DNA of 64,000 nucleotides, from positions 156,131-220,130 of the forward strand of contig NZ_JADKNH010000010.1 in assembly GCF_015352425.1 (NCBI RefSeq). The letters run 5' to 3'. The DNA is from Fusibacter ferrireducens. GTDB lineage: Bacteria > Bacillota > Clostridia > Peptostreptococcales > Acidaminobacteraceae. The notes beneath the pieces were generated by a model. That model worked only from the letters and a program-made list of their open reading frames with translations, was not told the DNA's origin and did not search any database. Position numbers and translations under genes: made by a program. Positions 44,425 through 53,151 of this stretch are shown here, in pieces. Within the stretch, counting starts at the first letter, position 1. The number at the start of each line of letters is the position of its first letter.

Positions 44425-45285
44425 ATGGCTAGAAAAGTTATTATTACAGTGGCTCTAACAGGGGCCTTTCACGGCAAAGAAGCAAATCCGAATTTACCTG
44501 AGCAGCCAGAAGAAATTGCACAGGCAGCGTATGAAGCCTATAAAGCGGGTGCATCAATTGCACACATTCACGCCCGAGATAAAGACGGTAAATCTACAAA
44601 TGATCCGAAAATTTTTAGCGAGATCAACCGTTTGGTTAGAGCAAAATGTCCCATCATTATTCAAAACTCCACAGCGCCTGCAAATGTTCCTGGCACTGTT
44701 GCTGAGGACGGATTAAAAGTTTTAGAAGCAGAGTACTTACCGGAAATGTGCTCTCTTGATTGTTCACTCATTGCAACGAGTTGGTCAGATAGAACCTTCA
44801 TCTATGAATGGACAAGAGATTTCTTGATCGATGCCGCTAGACGAATGAAAGCATTAAATATCAAACCTGAATTAGAGGTGTTTAATCCGACTTCAATAGA
44901 GGATGTTGTCCATTATGTGTATCCTAAAGGCGTCTTAGATGATCCGCTTTCATTTAGTTTCGTCATGGGCATGGACAGAAATAGCCAACAAGCAATGGCC
45001 TATTCAAACGAAACCTTAATTCATTTGATTAACAAGGTCCCTGCCGGAAGTCATTTTTCAGCACTGGCGATCGGAAAACACCAATTGCCTGGTAGTGTCA
45101 TGACTATGCTCATGGGAGGCAATGTGCGTGTCGGTTTTGAAGACAATGTCTATTTTAGAAAAGGTGAACTGGCAACAAGCAATGCACAGCTGGTTGAGCG
45201 CGTTGCCAATCTAGCGGTAGAACTTGGTCTTGAAGTTGCTACGCCAGAAGAAGCGCGTGAAATATTGGGTATTCCACAGTTATAG
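44425..45285 (+). CDS. Second BKACE-family beta-keto acid cleavage enzyme (DUF849)
   Basis: A 286-residue homologue of the enzyme at 1683-2531. The zinc histidines are H47 and H49 in AHIHARD and the Glu-Asp pair is in GFEDNVYFRKGELA. The central part differs strongly (SLDCSLIATSWSDRTFIYEW, FVMGMDRNSQQAM), so the two enzymes probably cleave different keto acids. AGGAGG is seven bases before the ATG. It is the last gene of the sigma-54 operon with the symporter. The acyl-CoA formed could be turned into ATP by the divergently encoded Ptb and Buk. Confidence 0.9.
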   Translation: MARKVIITVALTGAFHGKEANPNLPEQPEEIAQAAYEAYKAGASIAHIHARDKDGKSTNDPKIFSEINRLVRAKCPIIIQNSTAPANVPGTVAEDGLKVLEAEYLPEMCSLDCSLIATSWSDRTFIYEWTRDFLIDAARRMKALNIKPELEVFNPTSIEDVVHYVYPKGVLDDPLSFSFVMGMDRNSQQAMAYSNETLIHLINKVPAGSHFSALAIGKHQLPGSVMTMLMGGNVRVGFEDNVYFRKGELATSNAQLVERVANLAVELGLEVATPEEAREILGIPQL

Positions 45286-45299
45286 GTGATGGTATCGCA

Positions 45300-45351
45300 T
45301 AAAGGAACTGCTACAAAACTAAGAAATTAGTTGAGTATCAGTTCTTTTTTG
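45300..45351 (+). terminator. Terminator behind the symporter/BKACE operon
   Basis: The arms AAAGGAACTG and CAGTTCTTTT are separated by about 30 bases (with a smaller inner stem CTAA/TTAG) and followed by a T run. Confidence 0.7.
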
Positions 45352-45589
45352 ATTATTATTACATGGCTCCCGTTTATAGCTTAATATGATTATTGTAATA
45401 TAACTATTGGAGAGTTCAAGGTTATTTTCATAAACCAATTAATACCGCCTAGATAGTAATTCATAGATATTTTAAATGGTTGCTATTAGATCGCGTTGAG
45501 TATAACCGATTTTTCACTTTACATAAAATATATTACATCATCAACCAAACAAGATAATTTAACACAAATATGTGGTTTTATGACAATTA

Positions 45590-45618
45590 TTGACAAACAC
45601 TTTAGAATAAGTAATAAT
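45590..45618 (+). promoter_or_regulatory. Sigma-A promoter of the heme oxygenase gene
   Basis: TTGACA at 45590-45595, a 17-base spacer, and AATAAT at 45613-45618, 22 bases before the start codon. No Fur-type box was recognised. Confidence 0.65.
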
Positions 45619-45640
45619 TTATTTAAGGAGATGATTACTT

Positions 45641-46276
45641 ATGAATTTTATGGTAGCTATAAGAAATAACACTAAAGCATTGCATTTAGCATCTGAAAAC
45701 AGTGGCTTCATTAAGAGATTGATTGAAGGTAGAGCAAGTAAAGAAGCATATATTGAATATATATTTAATTTACATGCTATGTATAAAGCTATAGAAGACT
45801 CTCTTGATAATAATTCAGAACATGAAAGTATCAAGAATTTTCTTACGCCAGAACTTTATAGATCTGATTATATAAAAAAAGACTTAGAAATCTTAGCTGG
45901 AGATAGACTCTCTGAGATGAAATTATTGCCTTCTACAGAAGCATGCCTAGCTAGAATATATGAAGTAAGTAAGGAACATCCGGAGTTAATCGTAACCTAT
46001 GCTTATGTTAGATTTATTGCAGATTTATTTGGCGGCAGAACATTCCCGGAAAAATTAACGAAATATTATGATGTTCCTACACATGCATTAAATTACTATA
46101 TCCAGCCTGACATTGGAAATACAAGAGATTATGTAATGGCATATCACAAAAAATTCGACAAATTAAATCTATCTGAATACATGCAAAACTTATTTACTAT
46201 AGAAATAAGTAATGTTTATATTTATAATATAGCTATTTCAAATGAGCTAGATGCAAAACTATACCCTGGTAAGTAA
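45641..46276 (+). CDS. Heme oxygenase-like protein
   Basis: A 211-residue all-helical protein of the heme oxygenase family, which opens heme to biliverdin, CO and iron using oxygen. The proximal histidine is H15 in NNTKALHLASENSGFIKRL, and the distal helix glycines are in YVRFIADLFGGR (canonical GDLSGGQ). AAGGAG is ten bases before ATG 45641. It stands alone under its own promoter, between the BKACE operon and a duplicated aldolase fragment. An oxygen-dependent enzyme in an apparent anaerobe may serve iron release or oxygen/heme defence. No heme importer is adjacent. Confidence 0.83.
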   Translation: MNFMVAIRNNTKALHLASENSGFIKRLIEGRASKEAYIEYIFNLHAMYKAIEDSLDNNSEHESIKNFLTPELYRSDYIKKDLEILAGDRLSEMKLLPSTEACLARIYEVSKEHPELIVTYAYVRFIADLFGGRTFPEKLTKYYDVPTHALNYYIQPDIGNTRDYVMAYHKKFDKLNLSEYMQNLFTIEISNVYIYNIAISNELDAKLYPGK

Positions 46277-46307
46277 CCGAGAATTTATTGGTGGAAATTT
46301 ACAGGTA

Positions 46308-46478
46308 TGTTATGTGCGTACCTCTTTCACCTACAGATGAAGGTCTAAAACTGAAGTTGGCACATGGCTGGCACACGGTTGTCAAATCGTCACAGCGACC
46401 ATCGATACGATTTCACTTAACGAAAGCTTGAAGCATACGCATGATATACTATTTGATAAATTTAATGCTGACATCTAA
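46308..46478 (+). pseudogene. Duplicated 3' end of the HpcH/HpaI aldolase gene
   Basis: This stretch matches 37142-37313, the last 57 codons of the aldolase gene, with scattered changes and one deleted base (CTAAAACTG for CTCAAAACTG) that shifts the frame. Homology continues through the intergenic repeats and terminator to 46613. No start or upstream part is present. Confidence 0.85.
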
Positions 46479-46564
46479 CAGAATTGTGATCTGGAATCTT
46501 AAATAAAATATTGTATTAAGACCGTATCACAGCTTAAATCAGTATCACAGCAGAATAGTATTAC

Positions 46565-46614
46565 AGAAAATCTCCCTACACACCTTGTAATTATAGGGTT
46601 TGTAGGGAGATTTA
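46565..46614 (+). terminator. Duplicate terminator behind the aldolase fragment
   Basis: The stem AATCTCCCTACA / TGTAGGGAGATT is a copy of the terminator at 37418-37466. It may now serve the heme oxygenase gene. Confidence 0.75.
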
Positions 46615-47050
46615 TAAAATTTTCAATTCACAATAAATCACGATCATCATTTCTCAAATTTAAAATTTCCGCCTCTTTTTCCCATTGATTTAACTATTTT
46701 GCACAACATATGTTACCCACATTTGTTACATACATTATATATATCAAATTTAACTGTCGATACAATTACTTTGTTGGGAGAATAATAACGGGGCTTTCAT
46801 TTTTTTGTCTGATAAGGTCATATTGGATGGATTTCTGATCGCGATAATTTACATTTCGATACGATCATAGAATATTAAAAACAACTACTTATGTAATTAA
46901 GTAGGATCCTAAAAACTTAATCCATCAATCTCTTTTTTTCATATTCTCTTTTCATTATCAGTAATGCCTAATAATCGATATGACAATCATCTCCCCTATG
47001 AAAGTAATCACAGTTAAAAAGTAGCTCTATTTTAATATTCACTGTTTTCA
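46615..47050. other. AT-rich intergenic stretch, nothing recognised
   Basis: No open frame with a ribosome site. A small hairpin (CTACTTA / TAAGTAG) near 46890 is the only structure seen. It lies between convergent genes. Confidence 0.5.
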
Positions 47051-48430
47051 TCAATCAACCCTCCCAGCAATCTTGAAGGCACGACTGATATCAAAGCCAT
47101 TGGTCTCTTTATAGATTTCTTCTTTTTGGCCCCCAAGATTGATGCTTCTATAATAGAGGTTTCTGAGGTTATTATTGCTTTTCACATTTGTAAATCGCAT
47201 ATACCGGTTTTTGGGATTCGTTGTTGTAAAGATAATTGAATTTGTACTTAGCATCTCAAGTGGTCTTAAGTTATGCGACGTGAAGATCAACTGTCCTTTT
47301 CCGTTTTCACTGATGATCTGAAGAAGTTCACCAAGTAAATATTCGGAGATGCCTGCGTCCAGTTCATCAACAACCATGCATACGGTTGGATTATTGAACA
47401 TTGTAATCAACGTGCTCAATATTGAGATAATCTTTTTGATACCGTCCGACTCATACTTTAGAGGCACTTTTATTTCTTCTCTTATTGATATAAGTTCTAT
47501 ACGAACACCTTCATTGCCATCATTTGTCAGTTGCTTGCTGTGGTTTTTGAGTCCAATGTTCAGTCCCGGAACAATCGTTTCCAGTACGATATTCATTTGA
47601 TCGATAATTTTGACGACAACATTATACACTTCCTCTGGAACCACCGATGGCTTTAACAGACCAATTGCCAAGTCGCCCTGTGTCACCTTTTTCTCATCCA
47701 ACAACCTGAAACTAAAGGGAATCAACAAGCTCATGCTAATCATCCCTGAATGATGGTTCTTGATGATGAAGAGATTAACTTTAGCATAATGCTTCAACGC
47801 CAAAATAATATCATTATAGCTTTTGAAGGCTTCGCTTTTTTTTATGATGTCTTCTAACTCCATACCAAAAACAAAGGAAGTACAATTTTTCTCTGACATC
47901 TTCTTCGCCACACCCAAATCAATTTGAACATCTGAATTTTTTGAAGTGAGTAAACGATAGCTTTTTACTGGCTTAAACGTATATTCTTTGTTTGCAAGTT
48001 GATAATCTATTATGCCTGCCTTGCTCGTCCAGTCTCCTTCAATGAATTCTTTGTAAGCTAAATATTCCCTAATGACTCTTGCTTTGTTTTCATCCGTTCT
48101 TTCAATTTCCACTTCGTAGAAAACCTGATATATATGATCTTCTTGGTTCAAATCAAAATCTAATTTTATAGTTGCTGTTTCTTCTTTTTCAAAGATATAA
48201 TCACCTGCATCTTTAGGCAATTCTTGACCACTTATGAGATGTTTCACAATCCACATGGCATCTACGAAGGCTGTTTTACCTGAACCATTTTGGCCATATA
48301 TGCCAAGGATTTCAGAACACATTAATTTATTTGATGATGAATTATCATTTGGAAAATCAAGTTTCCCGTATTCAACATTTTTTATATTATACAATTCAGC
48401 TTCTTTTATACGAATCATAGAATCTTTCAT
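47051..48430 (-). CDS. AAA15/OLD-like ATP-binding protein
   Basis: A 459-residue ABC-type ATPase of the AAA_15/AAA_21 group. Walker A is GIYGQNGSGKT near residues 46-57, Walker B is VCMVVDELDAGISE near residue 365, and the H-loop is FTSHNLRP. Such proteins often form phage-defence or RloB-like systems with a nuclease partner, but no partner gene is adjacent here. ATG 48430 has AGGAGG eight bases upstream; a GTG at 48439 is less likely. The role is therefore undetermined; its position beside AbiE and dynamin-like genes suggests defence. Confidence 0.8.
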   Translation of the reverse strand: MKDSMIRIKEAELYNIKNVEYGKLDFPNDNSSSNKLMCSEILGIYGQNGSGKTAFVDAMWIVKHLISGQELPKDAGDYIFEKEETATIKLDFDLNQEDHIYQVFYEVEIERTDENKARVIREYLAYKEFIEGDWTSKAGIIDYQLANKEYTFKPVKSYRLLTSKNSDVQIDLGVAKKMSEKNCTSFVFGMELEDIIKKSEAFKSYNDIILALKHYAKVNLFIIKNHHSGMISMSLLIPFSFRLLDEKKVTQGDLAIGLLKPSVVPEEVYNVVVKIIDQMNIVLETIVPGLNIGLKNHSKQLTNDGNEGVRIELISIREEIKVPLKYESDGIKKIISILSTLITMFNNPTVCMVVDELDAGISEYLLGELLQIISENGKGQLIFTSHNLRPLEMLSTNSIIFTTTNPKNRYMRFTNVKSNNNLRNLYYRSINLGGQKEEIYKETNGFDISRAFKIAGRVD

Positions 48431-48551
48431 TATGTACACCTCCTGCTACAAAAAATATTATCACAAATCTCTTGATTTATAAAATCATTAATAAATATCG
48501 GTACATTTTATGTTCATTTTCCTAAATTTATTCGTATTTTAGAAATTTTAT

Positions 48552-48644
48552 GCTTTGTCAGAATTCCTAATTCAATTATATTCTCTATTATAGAACTCTT
48601 TTTAATTTTATCAAAAAATCTTCCATACCTTCAGAGTAATCATC
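48552..48644. repeat. 93-bp direct repeat, left copy
   Basis: Matches 51133-51225 at 87 of 93 positions, same orientation. On the minus strand both end in a short frame (DDYSEG then MEDFLIKL or MKDFLIKL, stop) that looks like the tail of a lost gene. The copies flank the AbiE-like genes. Confidence 0.8.
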
Positions 48645-48721
48645 ATTAGCTATTAATGGAGAGTCATTTAATAAGCGGCCGCAATAGTAGTAATTACATG
48701 GATCTAGAGTTTAAGGATGAA

Positions 48722-48775
48722 TAAAAAAAGACCTTAAAACAAACTGAGATAGTTTGTTTCAAGGTCGATTTTGAT
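48722..48775 (-). terminator. Terminator of the AbiE-like operon
   Basis: The arms GACCTTGAAACAAACT and AGTTTGTTTTAAGGTC are followed by TTTTTTT on the minus strand, about 140 bases behind the AbiEii-like gene. Confidence 0.8.
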
Positions 48776-48912
48776 TTTAAATTTTAGATGGGAGGGAAAT
48801 TTGGTTTGCCTCGGGACATGGTGCTCAACTTTGTGAACATATTATACCATACATAAAAACATAAGACCTTCGTAGAGTTACTTTTAGAAAATTAAATGTT
48901 CTCCACTATTTG

Positions 48913-49665
48913 TTATATTCTATAGATCTCATGTAATCTTGTACAAAACAAGTCCGTTGTCATGCCTTTGATGCCAGTAACATTCTCATCTAAGATGTCA
49001 ACGCTCATAGCTTTAACAAACCTTTTCATATCCGCTTCTACCATTCCATGTAATTCAATTTGGACATCCGCAGAAATTAGCGTTAGTAATTTAGCCACAT
49101 CATTTCGATGTTTTTTAATATGCTTTGATAATCCTTCTTCACCAGCATTATGTCGATCAGTTAATTCACACCATGCCTTCGCTTTAAAGGGAATCAATCG
49201 AAGTTCATCTAATACAGATAACCCTTCAATTTTTTTCTTACCTTGAAGTAAAAAAATATAATAGTCGCTATTAAGCAAAATAGCTGAAAGGCTCGCAATA
49301 TCATCTGCAATATGAAGTGGTATTAAATGATATCCTTCAGCCAATTTAAACTCGTTTGGTTCTCTCGCAAATAACTCCACCATTTGAGGGAAGTCAATAT
49401 TCTTAGGCTTATCAAACCGATAAAAATTTTGATTCTCGCTGCTCATATAAATATTTCTATAGCCTCCTGCTTTGATAAATTCCCAAAATACTTCTCCAAA
49501 AGCTGAATCAATCATTTCAACAATTAAAACCATATCGATATCCTTAGTCGCTCTAAAATCAAGACCTACTTCTTCAAATATTATCGTGCAAGCTGTTCCA
49601 CCAATCAGTACATAGTAATTATCAAACTCGCTGAAATATGTTTTAAACGCCTCTAGTCCTCGCAT
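48913..49665 (-). CDS. AbiEii-like nucleotidyltransferase toxin
   Basis: A 250-residue protein with a nucleotidyltransferase core: LIGGTACTII near residues 20-29 and TKDIDMVL near 40-47 give the GG and DxD elements. This fits the AbiEii/AbiGii (type IV toxin) group. Its start lies 13 bases inside the upstream gene, a winged-helix protein, giving the antitoxin-toxin order of AbiE systems. AbiE protects against phage by causing growth arrest. Sequence similarity to classical AbiEii is by motif only. Confidence 0.75.
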   Translation of the reverse strand: MRGLEAFKTYFSEFDNYYVLIGGTACTIIFEEVGLDFRATKDIDMVLIVEMIDSAFGEVFWEFIKAGGYRNIYMSSENQNFYRFDKPKNIDFPQMVELFAREPNEFKLAEGYHLIPLHIADDIASLSAILLNSDYYIFLLQGKKKIEGLSVLDELRLIPFKAKAWCELTDRHNAGEEGLSKHIKKHRNDVAKLLTLISADVQIELHGMVEADMKRFVKAMSVDILDENVTGIKGMTTDLFCTRLHEIYRI

Positions 49666-50621
49666 AAAGCCTCCTCAATAAGTTGCTCCAACTCAATCTC
49701 AACTCTAGGATCGTTATCTTCTTGATAAATAGCGTATAATGAAAAAACATCTATAATGCCATCTTTTGAAAATAAGTTTGGATTGTACTTCCAGCGTTCT
49801 ACCCGAACAGCTTCCATATCATCTTCAACATCTGATTCTTTAATTATTAAGGTGGGCTCAATCTGATCAAAACTATATTTATCTAGAGCATAGCTGATAA
49901 CTTTTTCACTACTCATCATTGTAAGAGCAGATAAAGCTAAATCACTTGAGCTAATTTGGTGATTCACATTATTGGAATGCTTTAGATATTTCACTTTACT
50001 AATCGGGGGAATCATATATTTCTTTCCAGCTTCCCAACAAAATTTCTTATTCATTCTGTAGTATTTCTTCTTAGTTCCCAAGCCAATCTCTTCAACGATT
50101 CCCAAGCTTACTAATTGCCTTATCCCCCGATTGATAGTCATCATGCTTAATCCGAGCTCTTCTCCAATTTCTCTCGTTACAATCTCATTCTCTTTACTAA
50201 GTAGGATTCTAATATAAATCATTTGTGTTGCAGCGGTAAATTTATCGAATTTATTGGAAACATTCGTAACCTTTTCTGTGAAGTTAATAAAAATAAATGG
50301 TAAATACAAATGTTTACCAGGTACTATAAACGGCACTCTTCTTATGACAAGCTTTCTTCTTTTTCCAGAATCTAAATCATTAAATATCAACACAGGTCTT
50401 TCAACACCGAATTCCTTAACTTTTTTTAAATGCTTGATTATTTTATCTATGCTGAATTTTATATCTTCTTTTTCCATCAGTATACAGTCTAAATCATGAA
50501 TTTTACATTCAGAAAACTTGTATTCGTTGGTTAGGAATAATGGTAATTTCTTTACCCCTTTAAAGGGCTTTATTTCTACAGTCTCATCTAGTTGTTCCTT
50601 TAAATAATCTATCATATCCAA
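49653..50621 (-). CDS. AbiEi-like winged-helix antitoxin/regulator
   Basis: A 322-residue protein whose central winged helix (ENEIVTREIGEELGLSMMTI and IRQLVSLGIVEEIGLG) resembles MarR-like domains. The N- and C-terminal parts are not recognised. In AbiE systems the first gene is a winged-helix antitoxin that represses the operon through inverted repeats. I start at TTG 50621 because GAGGTG lies six bases before it; ATG 50615 is the alternative. The frame open to 50684 covers the operator at 50659-50677 and is unlikely to be translated. Confidence 0.7.
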   Translation of the reverse strand: MDMIDYLKEQLDETVEIKPFKGVKKLPLFLTNEYKFSECKIHDLDCILMEKEDIKFSIDKIIKHLKKVKEFGVERPVLIFNDLDSGKRRKLVIRRVPFIVPGKHLYLPFIFINFTEKVTNVSNKFDKFTAATQMIYIRILLSKENEIVTREIGEELGLSMMTINRGIRQLVSLGIVEEIGLGTKKKYYRMNKKFCWEAGKKYMIPPISKVKYLKHSNNVNHQISSSDLALSALTMMSSEKVISYALDKYSFDQIEPTLIIKESDVEDDMEAVRVERWKYNPNLFSKDGIIDVFSLYAIYQEDNDPRVEIELEQLIEEALCED

Positions 50622-50658
50622 TTGTTTCACCTCACTTAATAACATTTTTAAAATCATT

Positions 50659-50677
50659 ATAACATTTAAAATGTTAT
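50659..50677. promoter_or_regulatory. Inverted-repeat operator of the AbiE-like operon
   Basis: ATAACATTT-A-AAATGTTAT is a perfect 19-bp inverted repeat 38 bases before the first gene. Further half sites lie at 50640-50648 (TAACATTTT) and 50688-50697 (AAATGTTATA). This fits autoregulation by the winged-helix protein. Confidence 0.65.
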
Positions 50678-50755
50678 AACTCAAACCAAAATGTTATAAA
50701 CAACAAAAAAGGGATGATCATAAAACAATCATCCTTTAGAATCGATTAATATTCA

Positions 50756-51045
50756 TCTAATACAAATTATAGAGTTATCTCTTGGTTGTTTATTGATCCC
50801 AAGTAAACGCAGTTTTTCTTTTTCAGACTCTAAGATTTGATCCAAAGCTGAAGCGATTTCTTCTGAGTACTTTTAGGTTTTTCTGCTTGAAGCATCATAC
50901 TTGGGTTTAGACACAATTTTTTCTTGGATTTCTTTATCATTTGCGTTTGTTGTAAGCTTGTTATTTTCATTCTGATATTCTTTCCAATAATTGCGTACTT
51001 GTCCATTAAAGTGATCATCTCCTATTTCCTCCAAAGATAGTTTAA
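50756..51045 (-). pseudogene. IS21-type IstA remnant
   Basis: Minus-strand translation gives GQVRNYWKEYQNENNKL, then EIQEKIVSKPKYDASSRKT, an in-frame stop, and KYSEEIASALDQILESEKEK. This is reminiscent of the N-terminal part of clostridial IS21 transposases. The rest is missing. The family call rests on recall of the motif pattern and on the terminal-type repeats next to it. Confidence 0.5.
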
Positions 51046-51049
51046 ACCT

Positions 51050-51118
51050 TTGGGGATCAAATTTGAATTATTGGACCGTTTTTCAACTGATTATTTTATT
51101 GAAAATGGACCACTTTTA
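51050..51118. repeat. IS21-type terminal repeats beside the IstA remnant
   Basis: On the minus strand GTGGTCCATTTTCAATAAAA is followed by GTTGAAAAACGGTCC, an imperfect inverted repeat of the kind found at IS21 ends. A related pair lies at 9046-9100. Confidence 0.45.
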
Positions 51119-51132
51119 GATTAACAAATACA

Positions 51133-51225
51133 GCTTTGTCAAAATTCCTACTTCAACTATATTTTCTATTATAGAACTCTTTATAATTTTATCAAAAAAT
51201 CTTTCATACCTTCAGAGTAATCATC
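51133..51225. repeat. 93-bp direct repeat, right copy
   Basis: Partner of 48552-48644, with six differences. Together they bracket the AbiE-like genes and the IS21-type remnant. Confidence 0.8.
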
Positions 51226-51476
51226 TAAGCAATCTCAGTTTGCCCTTATGCTTATTTCAACCTTTCCACAATTCCCAACGTAAACAAAATGATTTTTTCG
51301 TACAAATGAGAAAAATCATGGAGCATATAAAACGACTTCCAGTCATGCCTCAGCAATGCGTAGCATTGAGCATTTTCAAGGCTTTTCATGCTCACATTAT
51401 CCCTATTATCACCTTTTATTTTCCCTCTTAGTCAAGAAGCAGTCAAAAGGCAGTCATATTTGACTTTAATTATAAA
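51226..51476. other. Short spacer behind the dynamin-like operon, no clear gene
   Basis: A minus-strand frame of 45 codons (MKSLENAQCYALLRHDWKSF start) is present but has no ribosome site and no recognised relative. It may be a remnant. Confidence 0.35.
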
Positions 51477-53150
51477 TTAATATAATTCCTCAAACTCAAC
51501 TTCAATCGCTTCTCCTGATTGTCTCCATATTGCAAATTCTTCTTTTTGCTTCTTCTTAAGTTCCAACTCACTATTCAACATATCAACTCGGTCTCTTAAG
51601 TCCAAATAGCTCTCGAAGAACATTTCGATAAAACCATCATAGTTATCCAAGAGATCAAGTAGTTCTTTTCTCTGCTTCTCAAATTTTTCAACAACATCAT
51701 CAATGCCTTTTCTAAATTCCTTTTCCTTTTCTTTTTCAGAGTACATTTCCCAAACATCAACACCAATTCCTACTACATCACCAATTATAGGTAAAGCATT
51801 GTTAATCCCCTTTGCTAATTTAACAGCGCCCCATGGCTTAAACTTGATTGGCAGTTTTAAGAAATCTCTAGACGCAAGTATTGCTTTATTTGTAACTTTG
51901 ATAGAGCCTTTCTTAAGAAATGCTCCTCCTGCCTTAATGCCCTTAAATGCCATATCACCTAAAACACTTTGATAATGATCTACGCCAGCATTATAACTTA
52001 CTTGCAATTGATTGATTTCTTGTAAAGCACCACCTAATTGTCTTTCGAACTCATTTTTTATTTTCGTTTCTAACACTATTCCTTCACTACCAATATTACG
52101 TTGAAAGAACTCGTCAAACGTCTCTATACTTGTTCCTTTAGCTTGAAGAATCAAATCAGTAAACGTATCTGATACATACTCTCTTAAATTGATACGTGCA
52201 GTTTTCATCCGATTGTTTGTTTTTTCTAGTTCAATCTGCATATCCTCACTTAATTCACCTAATTGAATACACTCCAAATATGCTTTTTCAACTCGCTCAT
52301 GTGCAACTGGAAGTTCTCTAATCAAAACATCAGATACAATACTCTTTTGTGTTGCTATAATCAAATCACTTTTGCTACCTGAAGAAGAAATCTTGTTTGC
52401 TGTTGCTTCTTGTAAAAGTTCTATATGTGATAATTTCTTAAACTCTTCTAAATTATCAAGCCAATATTCTAAACCTTTATCAAATGGGTTTGAAGAAACA
52501 CCAACTATGACAACTTCTTGATTTTGATCAAGAATCTCAAAATCACGTAATCGCTCGATTATATTTTTTCTTTTTATTGCAAGACCTTGAAGGTAATCAT
52601 CCTCGTCTTCTATATCCACTTCTTCGTCAAAACGCCCTATCACAAAAATTGTACGGTCCAATATGTTCAAGTCTTTGAACAGCCATTGTAAATCTTTTTT
52701 ATGACTATCTTTAATGGGATTATTTGGATTCATTACATAAAGTACTAAATGTGCTTCACTTACATATTTTTTTGTAATATCTTTGTACTTCTCATTATTC
52801 TCATTTTCTTTTGAACCAAAAAGTCCTGGAGTATCAATGAGTAAGATATCACCAACTGTAAAACACACAATTTCGTCCGATGACTCTGAGTGACTTATTT
52901 TCATTATGGATTTATCATAGTCTTCAGCCCAAGCTGCAGCAATTGATGTTTTCCCCTCAGAAAATCCTCCAATTAATGCAACTTTCAAATTCTCATTCTC
53001 AGTATCAGAAATGCCTCTTCTTACTTTTTCAACTAGCTCTTCTTCAATTTTGACACCAAATTTTTTTCCTTCTTCTAAAAATTCTAATGTTTTCTCTAGT
53101 AAATCTACTACCTTCTTCTGTCCAGCTTTAAATACTTTTATCGTATCCAT
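51477..53150 (-). CDS. leoA: LeoA-like dynamin-family GTPase
   Basis: A 557-residue large GTPase of the LeoA/HP0731 dynamin-like family. G1 is IGGFSEGKTS near residues 60-69, G3 is DTPGLFGS near 107-114, and VIGRFDEE near 172 is in the G4 position. Helical stalk segments follow, with a glycine- and alanine-rich membrane-contact region about residues 400-460. It starts one base behind the stop of the second GTPase gene. LeoA with LeoBC forms the Eleos anti-phage system and was first noted in vesicle secretion; both relate to membrane remodelling. The pairing supports this call. Confidence 0.78.
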   Translation of the reverse strand: MDTIKVFKAGQKKVVDLLEKTLEFLEEGKKFGVKIEEELVEKVRRGISDTENENLKVALIGGFSEGKTSIAAAWAEDYDKSIMKISHSESSDEIVCFTVGDILLIDTPGLFGSKENENNEKYKDITKKYVSEAHLVLYVMNPNNPIKDSHKKDLQWLFKDLNILDRTIFVIGRFDEEVDIEDEDDYLQGLAIKRKNIIERLRDFEILDQNQEVVIVGVSSNPFDKGLEYWLDNLEEFKKLSHIELLQEATANKISSSGSKSDLIIATQKSIVSDVLIRELPVAHERVEKAYLECIQLGELSEDMQIELEKTNNRMKTARINLREYVSDTFTDLILQAKGTSIETFDEFFQRNIGSEGIVLETKIKNEFERQLGGALQEINQLQVSYNAGVDHYQSVLGDMAFKGIKAGGAFLKKGSIKVTNKAILASRDFLKLPIKFKPWGAVKLAKGINNALPIIGDVVGIGVDVWEMYSEKEKEKEFRKGIDDVVEKFEKQRKELLDLLDNYDGFIEMFFESYLDLRDRVDMLNSELELKKKQKEEFAIWRQSGEAIEVEFEELY

Positions 53151-53151
53151 T

